Shown here: positions 1 through 7,221 of the stretch, piece after piece
Numbering within the stretch: the first letter of the stretch is position 1
Layout: the number at the start of each line of letters is the position of its first letter
Assembly (NCBI GenBank): GCA_002279355.1
Contig: NCBV01000041.1
Span: 1 to 57,034 of the forward strand
DNA: 57,034 nt
Source: Acidiphilium sp. 37-60-79
Lineage (GTDB): Bacteria > Pseudomonadota > Alphaproteobacteria > Acetobacterales > Acetobacteraceae
Reading direction: 5' to 3'
Position numbers and translations under genes: made by a program
The notes under the pieces: generated by a model
The model's database searches: none
What the model saw: the letters and a program-made list of their open reading frames with translations, nothing else
What the model was told of the DNA's origin: nothing

Positions 1-94
1 CACATTGGCCGGCGAAGCATCACGCCGTCACGACGTCCGGTTGCGTAGCTTATTGTAGAAAAATTGAAGGAAACGCCCTCATGAATAAATGCGG

Positions 95-162
95 TTAGAG
101 CGTGATTGCTGATCATCAATCACGCTCTGCTCTTTGTTTGCCGCTCAATTTCATTGGTTTAG
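95..162 (+). repeat. Half-copy of a palindromic intergenic repeat
   Basis: This 68-bp stretch begins TTAGAGCGTGATTG and ends CATTGGTTTAG. It matches, with a few mismatches, the reverse complement of 15921..15988 elsewhere in the window. Its left part is a small hairpin (GAGCGTGATTG facing CAATCACGCTC). The right end supplies the stop codon of the TonB receptor at 159-161. The long 40-nt hairpin of the other copy is missing here, so this is a partial element. The match is seen directly; calling it a dispersed repeat family is inference. Confidence 0.75.
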
Positions 163-2468
163 AACTTCACCGTGACCGTGCCATAGAAGGCGCGCGGTGC
201 GCCGGGATTGGCAATCGCATAGCCGTTATAGGAGGTGTTGAAGTAGCCGCCGGCGGAGATGTATTCGGTTGAATTATACTGACGGTTTAGAATGTTGGTA
301 GCAAAGAATGCCAGTTTTACTTCGCCGAGATGCGAGACGAAATGGTTGAAATAGTTTGTTTTCAGCGAGATTGAAGCGTTCAGAAGATTATAAGGCACGA
401 TGGCGGTGTGGGTTGGCGCGCCGATCGAATTGTCGAACAGGTAACGCTTGCCGACATATTGGTCCCAAACCGATGCTTTGAGCAGGTTGGAGCCGATGAA
501 TTGTTGATAATCGACACCGATATTCGCGGTGTCGCGCGGGGAGGCTGGATCGGGCAAGTTCGCGTACACGGCGCCTGACGGGGCGGTATAAGTGAGGTAG
601 CGCGCATCCAGCACGCCAAGATCGGCGAAGGCGACCCAGTGAAAATTCAAACGAGCGCGCAGGGACAGGTTAACGCCTTGCAAGCGCCCAGAGCCATAGC
701 CGAAGGTGGTTTGGTTGGGGTTATTGGGGTTGGCGATCCCGACCGTTTCGTCTTCCAGATTATCCCGATAATAATTTATATCGGCCGAGGCGCGCTGCAA
801 ACCGAATAGGTCACGCTTGAATAGCCGAACGCCGACTTCGAAATCGGTGCTTTTGACTGGCTTTAGTGCTGGTAGATTGGTTTGTGAGTTTGCGTAGTTG
901 CCGCCTGTCGGGTTTTGATAGGTGACCGCAAAATTTCCATAGGCAGTTGCCCAGGAGCTTGCATCGTAGGTAACGCCGATCGAGGGTTCAAACCGATTAA
1001 AATCCTTACTGACGTTCGGATAGACCGTGTAGGAATCGCCGGGGATGAATTGGCCATTGACTTGGTTTTGATCGATATAATGCGTGTCGTAATTAACCAG
1101 CTGAATCCCTGGAACGATGTGGAGCGCAGGGATCGGCTTGAATTTATCTTGCAGGTAGGCCGCAACGAAAAGATTGTCGTATGAGTCAAAGCCAGTTTGT
1201 GCAGGCAATTGGCGCGTGGTTCCTAATGTATTGTTGTAGCCATCGTAACGGTCATGGGTGTGCGCGTTGATGACATAGGCGCCGTAGCTGAGCGTGTTGA
1301 AGGGGAGCTTGGTATCGAAATTGATTTTATCGCCGATCGTATCAGAGATGGGGGCGTAGAATTCGGTATTGCCGGGTGCTGTCGGCAGAAAGCCGGCATT
1401 GATCCGGTAATGGATGAGGTTGCCGTGACGATACCAAAATAGATCGTTCAACGTTGTATTGTCAGTGATTCGCTTGGTGAATTTGACATACGTAATATAG
1501 TCGATCACTTGGTTTTCTTTGAACCAAATTGAATTGGGCAAATCAGAATAAAAGCCGGATGTTTGTTGACTATAGAGTGGAGCATTCGCGTTGAGACCGC
1601 CGATGGTAATGCCGGGTTGCGCCTCGACGGGAATTTGGTTTGGGCGGAACTCGCGGTTATGGATGTAGTAGCCGCCGAGGCTGATATGGCCGCCGGAGAC
1701 AAGCTTGGTGATTTTGAAATAGACTTGATCATTGCGGGCCGGCCAATCGTACACGCCTTGCCTAAATGAGTGATTGAAGGCGTGATTATAACCAATGACC
1801 GATTCCCAGCCATCATGCAGCCCCGATTGGGCGACGAGGCTGTACACTTGGCTATCGAAACTGCCATAGGACGCCGAGGCGGTAACGCTGGCCTTTGCGG
1901 TGGGTTGGGTCGGAATAAAATTCACCGTGCCGCCGAGGCTGTCATACCACCGATCACGCGGGTTACCTGGGCCATAGATCAGATTGACGCCGCCGAGCAA
2001 AGCGCCAAACGGGATTTGCGGCGAGTGAAACCCGGTCCCTTGGATGAGGCTGTTTAACGGGACACCATCGAATAAGGCAGTAATACCGTTCGTTTCGATA
2101 TCGCCCGGCACTGAATTGAACCCGACTTTGACACCGCGTATGGCGATCGTGGATCGGGCGGTTCCGGCATTCGGCGCGTAGCCGGAGATGACGACGCTTG
2201 GCGCCGTGGCAATGGCTTGGGTGCCAGACGCAATGGGTGCTAGCCCGTTGATGGTGGATTTATTGATTGTGGTAATCGCCTGGGCTTGATGTTTGAGTTG
2301 CTTGCGCGTGAGCACGTGACTGGCAAATTGTCCACTCGACGGCGCCGCAGCACTCGCACTGACTGTGCCAGCATTGACGGCCTGCGCCGAGGCGGCCCCT
2401 GGTGCGGCCAGAGCGAGTGCCACGGCGCAGCCATTGCGGAGGAGCGCACGATATGAGCGATTTTGCAT
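159..2468 (-). CDS. TonB-dependent outer-membrane receptor
   Basis: A 769-residue outer-membrane receptor that should import a bound ligand using TonB energy. A signal peptide is visible (hydrophobic stretch ending AASAQA near residue 30). A plug domain follows at about 60-190 (IAIRGVKVG, FDGVPL, IYGPGNPRD) and then a long beta-barrel rich in alternating aromatic strands. The chain ends TVTVKF, the terminal phenylalanine typical of BAM substrates. The ligand cannot be read from sequence; siderophore, cobalamin and other organic ligands are all possible, and no dedicated transport genes are adjacent. The stop codon lies inside a palindromic repeat. An inverted repeat lies about 55 bp upstream of the start. 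The start ATG is preceded by only a weak ribosome site. Confidence 0.9.
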   Translation of the reverse strand: MQNRSYRALLRNGCAVALALAAPGAASAQAVNAGTVSASAAAPSSGQFASHVLTRKQLKHQAQAITTINKSTINGLAPIASGTQAIATAPSVVISGYAPNAGTARSTIAIRGVKVGFNSVPGDIETNGITALFDGVPLNSLIQGTGFHSPQIPFGALLGGVNLIYGPGNPRDRWYDSLGGTVNFIPTQPTAKASVTASASYGSFDSQVYSLVAQSGLHDGWESVIGYNHAFNHSFRQGVYDWPARNDQVYFKITKLVSGGHISLGGYYIHNREFRPNQIPVEAQPGITIGGLNANAPLYSQQTSGFYSDLPNSIWFKENQVIDYITYVKFTKRITDNTTLNDLFWYRHGNLIHYRINAGFLPTAPGNTEFYAPISDTIGDKINFDTKLPFNTLSYGAYVINAHTHDRYDGYNNTLGTTRQLPAQTGFDSYDNLFVAAYLQDKFKPIPALHIVPGIQLVNYDTHYIDQNQVNGQFIPGDSYTVYPNVSKDFNRFEPSIGVTYDASSWATAYGNFAVTYQNPTGGNYANSQTNLPALKPVKSTDFEVGVRLFKRDLFGLQRASADINYYRDNLEDETVGIANPNNPNQTTFGYGSGRLQGVNLSLRARLNFHWVAFADLGVLDARYLTYTAPSGAVYANLPDPASPRDTANIGVDYQQFIGSNLLKASVWDQYVGKRYLFDNSIGAPTHTAIVPYNLLNASISLKTNYFNHFVSHLGEVKLAFFATNILNRQYNSTEYISAGGYFNTSYNGYAIANPGAPRAFYGTVTVKF

Positions 2469-2521
2469 CGAACCAGACCCCTGTTACTGATAAATTGTCG
2501 GTGCCTGATAGAGGAATAAAT

Positions 2522-2539
2522 CTTCACGATCACGTGAAG
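2522..2539. promoter_or_regulatory. Inverted repeat upstream of the TonB receptor
   Basis: CTTCACG-ATCA-CGTGAAG is a perfect 7-bp inverted repeat, 54-71 bp upstream of the receptor ATG and just beyond the dinB stop. It could be an operator for the receptor or a weak terminator for dinB. On the plus strand it is followed by TTTT, but no plus-strand gene lies upstream of it. Role not decided by sequence. Confidence 0.35.
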
Positions 2540-2583
2540 TTTTAAGGGCATTGCAGTGGCAAATCGATGACAATCAGGCCGAT

Positions 2584-3822
2584 TTAATCGACTCCGCGCC
2601 GGATGCTGTTAGGGCCGAATTTTGCGGTCAGTTCGTCGATGGCGCGTTGGCGTGCGGCGCGGCGGGGGGTTTCGTGGTCGAGCAGGTCGCCGTGATCGGC
2701 CTCGCTGGCGGGGACGAGGCGGTTGGTGCCGATGCCGAGCAGGCGGTAGGCGGTGCCGTCGGCGGCGGCGAGCAGGATGGGGGTTGCGGCGTCGCGGATC
2801 GTTTCGCCAAGTTGGGTGGGGGCGTGCAGCGGCACGGCGAGGCTGCGTGTTTCAAATCGTGCGGTGCGTAGTTTCAGGGTGAGGTTGCCAGCCGCGCTAT
2901 CGGCTTGGCGCAGACGGCGGGCGAGTTTCTCGGCGAGTTGGATCAAGGTGGCGCGCAGGAATGCGGGGTCGGCGGTGTTTTCAGCGAAGGTGGTTTCGGC
3001 GCTGATGGATTTTGGGTTGCGCGTGGGGTCGACCTGACGATGATCGATACCGTTAGCGCGGGCGACCAAGCTGGGCCCGTCGTCGCCGAGCATTTTACGC
3101 GCCTTGATCGGGTCGAGCCTGGCGAGGTCACCGATCCGGGTGATCGACATGCCGGCGAGTTTGCGCGCGAGGGCGGGGCCGACGCCGGGTAGGAGCGTGA
3201 TGGGTTCCGTCGCGAGCAGACTGGCGGCATCGCGGCCGAGCACGGCGAACCCGCGTGGCTTGTCGCGCTCGGCGGCGAGCTTGGCGAGCAGGCGATTGGC
3301 GGCAAGGCCGATTGAGACGGTCACGCCCACATCCTGTTCGATCCGCCGTGCGAGGCGGCTGAGCATCACGGCGGGTGGGGCGCGGTGCAGGGTTTCGGTC
3401 CCCGACAGATCGAGCGCCGCTTCATCGATGGAGAGGGGTTGGACCAACGGGGTGAGGCTGGTCATCAGGCTGCGGATTTGGTGGCTGGCTTCGCTATATT
3501 TGGCGAAATCGGGGGCGATGATCGTCGCGTCCGGGCAGAGCTGCAGGGCTTTGAAAATCGGCATGGCCGAGCGCACGCCGCTGAGGCGGGCGATATAGCA
3601 GCAGGCGGCGACCACACCGCGGGTACTGCCGCCGACGATTAATGGATGATCGCGCAGGGCCGGGCGGTCACGCTTTTCCACGCTGGCAAAAAACGCGTCG
3701 CAATCGATATGGGCGATGGTCAGATCGGTCAGTTCGGGATGGCTCACCAGACGCGCCCCATCGCAAATCGGGCAGCGCTGCGCGCTTTGGAATAAGGCGT
3801 CGCAATCGCGGCAGAGGATCAT
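2584..3822 (-). CDS. dinB: DNA polymerase IV (Y-family translesion polymerase)
   Basis: A 412-residue error-prone DNA polymerase for lesion bypass. The Y-family palm begins at HIDCDAFFASVEKRD (about residues 38-52), carrying the catalytic Asp and the aromatic steric-gate position. The second catalytic motif is SIDEA (about 130). HhH and little-finger regions follow (LLPGVGPALARKL at about 212-224). Unlike the E. coli enzyme it carries an N-terminal extension with Cys4, Cys7, Cys17 and Cys20 (CRDC and CPIC), which looks like a small zinc ribbon. It lies 15 bp downstream of the ROK kinase on the same strand and is probably co-transcribed with it. No LexA box was recognised. Confidence 0.92.
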   Translation of the reverse strand: MILCRDCDALFQSAQRCPICDGARLVSHPELTDLTIAHIDCDAFFASVEKRDRPALRDHPLIVGGSTRGVVAACCYIARLSGVRSAMPIFKALQLCPDATIIAPDFAKYSEASHQIRSLMTSLTPLVQPLSIDEAALDLSGTETLHRAPPAVMLSRLARRIEQDVGVTVSIGLAANRLLAKLAAERDKPRGFAVLGRDAASLLATEPITLLPGVGPALARKLAGMSITRIGDLARLDPIKARKMLGDDGPSLVARANGIDHRQVDPTRNPKSISAETTFAENTADPAFLRATLIQLAEKLARRLRQADSAAGNLTLKLRTARFETRSLAVPLHAPTQLGETIRDAATPILLAAADGTAYRLLGIGTNRLVPASEADHGDLLDHETPRRAARQRAIDELTAKFGPNSIRRGVD

Positions 3823-3837
3823 GCGCGGGCGTGCGGG

Positions 3838-4758
3838 CTATGGCGGCGGCCAGAGCCAGGCGGCGCCGCGCACGCCGGAGGAATCGCCGTGCTGATTGCG
3901 TTTGATGCTGGTGGCGACCTGATCGGAGAGAATATAGGGGCGCATCAGGTCCGGCAGGCTGGTATAGAGATGATCCATGCGTGAGAGGCCGCCACCGAGC
4001 ACGATCACATCCGGGTCAAGGATGTTGACGATCATCGCAAGGCCGCGCGCGAGCCGTTCGACATGGGCATCGAGCGCGGCACGGGCGCTTGGATCGCCCT
4101 GGCGGGCGCGGGCGGGAAGCGCGCCGGCATCATGCGCGCCGGGGCCATCGGCGTCGGCGGCAAGGGCGGGGCCGCGTAAATAGGTCTCGAGGCAGCCGAT
4201 ACGTCCGCACCAGCAGGCGCGTAAAGGCATTTCATCCGCGCGCGGCCAGGGCAGCGGGGTGTGCCCCCATTCGCCGGCGATGCCGTTGCGCCCATCGAGC
4301 ACCGACCCTTTGACCACGATGCCGCCACCAACGCCGGTGCCAAGGATAACCCCGAATACGGTGTCCGCGCCTGCGCCCGCGCCATCGGTCGCTTCGCTGA
4401 TGGCGAAACAATTTGCATCGTTGCTGGCGCGAATGGGCCGCTGCAACGCGCTTGCGAGATCGGCATCGAATGGATGGCCGTTGAGCCGTTCGGAATTGGC
4501 GTTTTTGACCAGGCCGGTGGCGCTGCTGATGGTGCCGGGAATACCGACGCCGACCGAGGCGGCGGGGCCGAGGCTTTGCTCGGTGGCGCGCACCAAGCCC
4601 GCGATGGCGGTGATTGTGGCGTCGTAGCTGTCCGGCGTGGCAATCCGGTGGCGGTGCGCCAAGCTGCCGTCATGGCGCAAGGCGGCGATTTCGATTTTGG
4701 TGCCGCCAAGATCAACGCCGATTCGGTAGGCGGGTTTGGTGCCGTGCTCTGAGGTCAT
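3838..4758 (-). CDS. ROK-family sugar kinase, fructokinase-like
   Basis: A 306-residue cytosolic kinase predicted to phosphorylate a hexose with ATP. The phosphate-binding motif DLGGTK is at residues 16-21. The ROK zinc site is present as a GHTPLPW histidine segment followed by CWCGRIGC and LETYL, a pattern close to E. coli Mak-type fructokinases. A second glycine-rich block (GTGVGGGI) and VIVLGGGLS complete the fold. The ATG at 4758 is chosen because the family match starts there; the upstream extension of the frame is low-complexity Arg/His sequence that runs antisense to the tusA-like gene. It starts 93 bp from that divergent gene and is followed by dinB. Confidence 0.86.
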   Translation of the reverse strand: MTSEHGTKPAYRIGVDLGGTKIEIAALRHDGSLAHRHRIATPDSYDATITAIAGLVRATEQSLGPAASVGVGIPGTISSATGLVKNANSERLNGHPFDADLASALQRPIRASNDANCFAISEATDGAGAGADTVFGVILGTGVGGGIVVKGSVLDGRNGIAGEWGHTPLPWPRADEMPLRACWCGRIGCLETYLRGPALAADADGPGAHDAGALPARARQGDPSARAALDAHVERLARGLAMIVNILDPDVIVLGGGLSRMDHLYTSLPDLMRPYILSDQVATSIKRNQHGDSSGVRGAAWLWPPP

Positions 4759-4851
4759 TCGGGTTAAATAGACCAAGATAACGGGGGACGAAACAGGGTG
4801 AGTGGCGCGCGCCCTCTTGCCCAATGGCGGGTGAAGCGGCACGATAGGTTT

Positions 4852-5097
4852 ATGGGTGAGGCCGTCATTGACGCGAAATATCTGAAATGTCCGATGCCGG
4901 TGCTGCGGGCGGCGCGCGCGCTGCGTTCGATGTCGGCTGGGGCCCGGCTCTTGGTACTGGCGACCGATCCGGGTTCGGTGCGGGATTTTCGTGATTTCTG
5001 CCAGCAATCGGGCCATGCTTTGGTGTCATGGAGCGAGACCAAGGGCGTGTATAGTTTTTCGATACGCTGTGCTGAGCCGGTAGGCGCGCAATCATGA
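4852..5097 (+). CDS. tusA: TusA-family sulfur carrier protein
   Basis: An 81-residue SirA/TusA-fold protein. The signature CPMPVL puts the persulfide-carrying cysteine at residue 13, after a beta-strand with the usual acidic residue (VIDAKYLKCP). Family members pass sulfur to tRNA thiolation, molybdenum cofactor or other sulfur pathways; which one is served here cannot be read. The ATG at 4852 fits the family length; the in-frame GTG at 4798 would add 18 residues of poor quality. The stop overlaps the next start (ATGA), so translation of the amidohydrolase is probably coupled. The symbol is by family and not proof of the E. coli role. Confidence 0.82.
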   Translation: MGEAVIDAKYLKCPMPVLRAARALRSMSAGARLLVLATDPGSVRDFRDFCQQSGHALVSWSETKGVYSFSIRCAEPVGAQS

Positions 5098-6026
5098 CGG
5101 TGGCGTTGATTACCCATCCGGATTGTATGGCCCATGATGCGGGACCGCATCATCCTGAGCGACCGGCGCGGCTGACGGCGGTGCTGGGCGCGTTGGAGGC
5201 ACCTGAATTTCAGTCATTGATCCGTGAGATGGCGCAGGAAGCGCCGGTTGCAGCGATCCGGGCGGTGCATGATGGGGCCTATGTTGATCGGATCATGGCG
5301 GTGCATCTGGAGGGTGATGATCGGCTGCATTTGGATGCGGATACGGCGATGAGTGCCGGGTCGTTGCGGGCGGCGTTGCTGGCGGCGGGCGGGGCGATGC
5401 AGGGTGTGGATGCGGTGATGGATGGGTGGGCGCGCACCGTGTTTGTGGCGGTCAGGCCGCCGGGGCATCACGCTGAGCCGGACCGGGCGATGGGGTTTTG
5501 TCTGTTTGCCAATGCGGCGATTGCGGCGGCGCATGCGCAATCGGCGCACGGGGTGCGGCGAGTTGCGGTGCTGGATTTCGATGTGCATCACGGCAATGGC
5601 ACCCAGGCCTGTTTTGAGACCAATGCCGATTTGTTCTACGGCTCCTCACACCAATTCCCGTGCTATCCGGGCACGGGGCGGCCCAGCGAGCGCGGGGTTG
5701 CAGGAAATATCGTGAATGTGCCGCTGGCGCCGGGTTCGGGCTCGGCGGCGTTTCGGGCGGCGTGGCAGGATGTGATTATCCCAGCGCTTGAACGTTTCGC
5801 GCCGGAAATTATCATTATTTCGGCTGGGTTTGATGCGCATCGGCTTGATCCGCTGGCGGAATTGAATGTCGAGACGGCCGATTTCGCTTGGTTGAGCGCG
5901 CAATTGGTTGCGGTGGCTGACCGGCTTTGCGGCGGGCGGGTCGTATCGTTGCTGGAAGGCGGGTATGATTTGGACGCGCTGGCAGCGGGCGTGGTGGTGC
6001 ATGTGCGGGCCCTGATGGGCGTTTAA
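5094..6026 (+). CDS. Histone-deacetylase-like amidohydrolase (HDAC/AcuC/Aph family)
   Basis: A 310-residue zinc amidohydrolase of the arginase/deacetylase fold. All catalytic blocks are visible: HPERPARL near 20, RPPGHHAEP at about 121 (tandem catalytic His), DFDVHHGNGTQ at about 161 (metal ligands Asp and His), SAGFDAH at about 244 (metal-binding Asp) and GGYD at about 290. Bacterial relatives deacetylate acetyl-polyamines, acetyl-lysine or other small acetylated compounds; the substrate is open. It overlaps the tusA-like gene by 4 bp and is followed 11 bp later by xseB. This gene is often found beside xseB and ispA in alphaproteobacteria. Confidence 0.9.
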   Translation: MTVALITHPDCMAHDAGPHHPERPARLTAVLGALEAPEFQSLIREMAQEAPVAAIRAVHDGAYVDRIMAVHLEGDDRLHLDADTAMSAGSLRAALLAAGGAMQGVDAVMDGWARTVFVAVRPPGHHAEPDRAMGFCLFANAAIAAAHAQSAHGVRRVAVLDFDVHHGNGTQACFETNADLFYGSSHQFPCYPGTGRPSERGVAGNIVNVPLAPGSGSAAFRAAWQDVIIPALERFAPEIIIISAGFDAHRLDPLAELNVETADFAWLSAQLVAVADRLCGGRVVSLLEGGYDLDALAAGVVVHVRALMGV

Positions 6027-6037
6027 GACAGGATCAG

Positions 6038-6304
6038 ATGATGACGAATGGGACTGAAATGCCAGCGATTGCGACGATGTCGTTCGAGGCGGCGCTGGCG
6101 GAGCTTGAAACGATTGTGCGGGGGCTGGAATCCGGCCAGCAAAGCTTGGCGCAGGCGATTGCGGCTTATGAGCGCGGCGATCAGCTCAAACGCCATTGCG
6201 AGGCGCGTTTGGCGGAGGCGGAGCAACTGGTGCAGAGCATTGTGACACGGGCTGATGGGGCGTTGGCGCTCAGTGCGGCGCAGAATGATGCGGCAGGCGC
6301 GTAA
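6038..6304 (+). CDS. xseB: Exodeoxyribonuclease VII small subunit
   Basis: An 88-residue helical protein with the XseB signature: MSFEAALAELETIVRGLESG, then SLAQAIAAYERG and LKRHCEARLAEAE. It assembles with XseA, which is not in the window, to degrade single-stranded DNA. The first two codons are both ATG (6038 and 6041); either could be used. The position directly before ispA is the common arrangement and supports the call. Confidence 0.92.
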   Translation: MMTNGTEMPAIATMSFEAALAELETIVRGLESGQQSLAQAIAAYERGDQLKRHCEARLAEAEQLVQSIVTRADGALALSAAQNDAAGA

Positions 6305-6324
6305 GCGGGGATTGGAGTAAAATC

Positions 6325-7221
6325 ATGACGATGGATGCGGATTTGGCCAGCGCGATGCTGGATGGGGCGGCGTTGGTAGAGGACGCGCTCGATGCGTTGA
6401 TGCCGCTGCATGAAGGCGATGAGCGCCGATTGATCGAGGCGATGCGCTATTCGACGCTGGGTGGTGGCAAGCGGATGCGCGGCTTTTTGGTGATGGAGAC
6501 TGCGAAATTATTCATGGTGAATGCGACATGTGCGGCGCGGGTGGCGGCCTCGGTCGAGATGCTGCATGCCTATTCGCTGATCCATGATGATCTGCCGGCG
6601 ATGGATGATGATGATCTGCGGCGCGGCAAGCCCTCATGCCACAAGGCGTTTGACGAGGCGACGGCGATTTTGGCTGGGGATGCGCTGCAGACGCGGGCTT
6701 TTGAGGTATTGGCTGAGCCAGATACGCATTCCGATCCTGAGGTGCGCTGCGAGCTGGTGATGGCGCTCGGGGCGGCATCGGGTGCGCGGGGTATGGCGGG
6801 GGGGCAGATGATTGATATGGTCTCGTCCGATCGGGAGTTATCCGCGCATTTAGTGACGCGGTTGCAGGCGCTGAAAACGGGTCGGCTGATTCAGTATAGC
6901 GCTGAGGCCGGGGCGATTTTGGGTCGGGCACCGACGGCGCAGCGGCATTTACTGGCGGCTTATGGGCGAGATTTAGGTGCCGCGTTTCAGATTGCCGATG
7001 ATATTCTCGACGCTGAAGGCTCCGATGCGAGCTTGGGCAAAACGGCGGGCAAGGATGCGGCGCAAGGCAAGGCCACGATGGTTGCGGTGTTAGGGATTGA
7101 GCGGGCGCGGGTGCAGGCCGAACATCTGGCACAGCAAGCGGCGCTGCATCTTGAGATGTTCGGCCCGCGCGCTGATCGGCTGCGCGCCTTGGCGGCGTTT
7201 ACCGTCGCGCGCCGGAGCTGA
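6325..7221 (+). CDS. ispA: Farnesyl diphosphate synthase (polyprenyl synthetase)
   Basis: A 298-residue trans-prenyltransferase making geranyl/farnesyl diphosphate from IPP and DMAPP. The first aspartate-rich motif is DDLPAMDDDDLRRG (residues 88-101), the second FQIADDILD (221-229). GGGKRMRG (46-53) binds substrate phosphate and GGQMIDM (159-165) is a conserved helix. A good ribosome site (GGAG) precedes the ATG. In many relatives dxs follows immediately; here the next gene is the convergent protease-Hint gene, and the two stop regions overlap by 23 bp. Confidence 0.93.
   Translation: MTMDADLASAMLDGAALVEDALDALMPLHEGDERRLIEAMRYSTLGGGKRMRGFLVMETAKLFMVNATCAARVAASVEMLHAYSLIHDDLPAMDDDDLRRGKPSCHKAFDEATAILAGDALQTRAFEVLAEPDTHSDPEVRCELVMALGAASGARGMAGGQMIDMVSSDRELSAHLVTRLQALKTGRLIQYSAEAGAILGRAPTAQRHLLAAYGRDLGAAFQIADDILDAEGSDASLGKTAGKDAAQGKATMVAVLGIERARVQAEHLAQQAALHLEMFGPRADRLRALAAFTVARRS

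Noticed and set aside
1-94. Possible short gene starting at the ATG at 81
   Set aside because: It gives only five codons before a stop, and nothing else recognisable is present in these bases.
4798-4851. GTG start giving an 18-residue longer TusA-like protein
   Set aside because: The added residues are not like the family and would bring the start closer to the divergent kinase gene; ATG 4852 gives the usual length.
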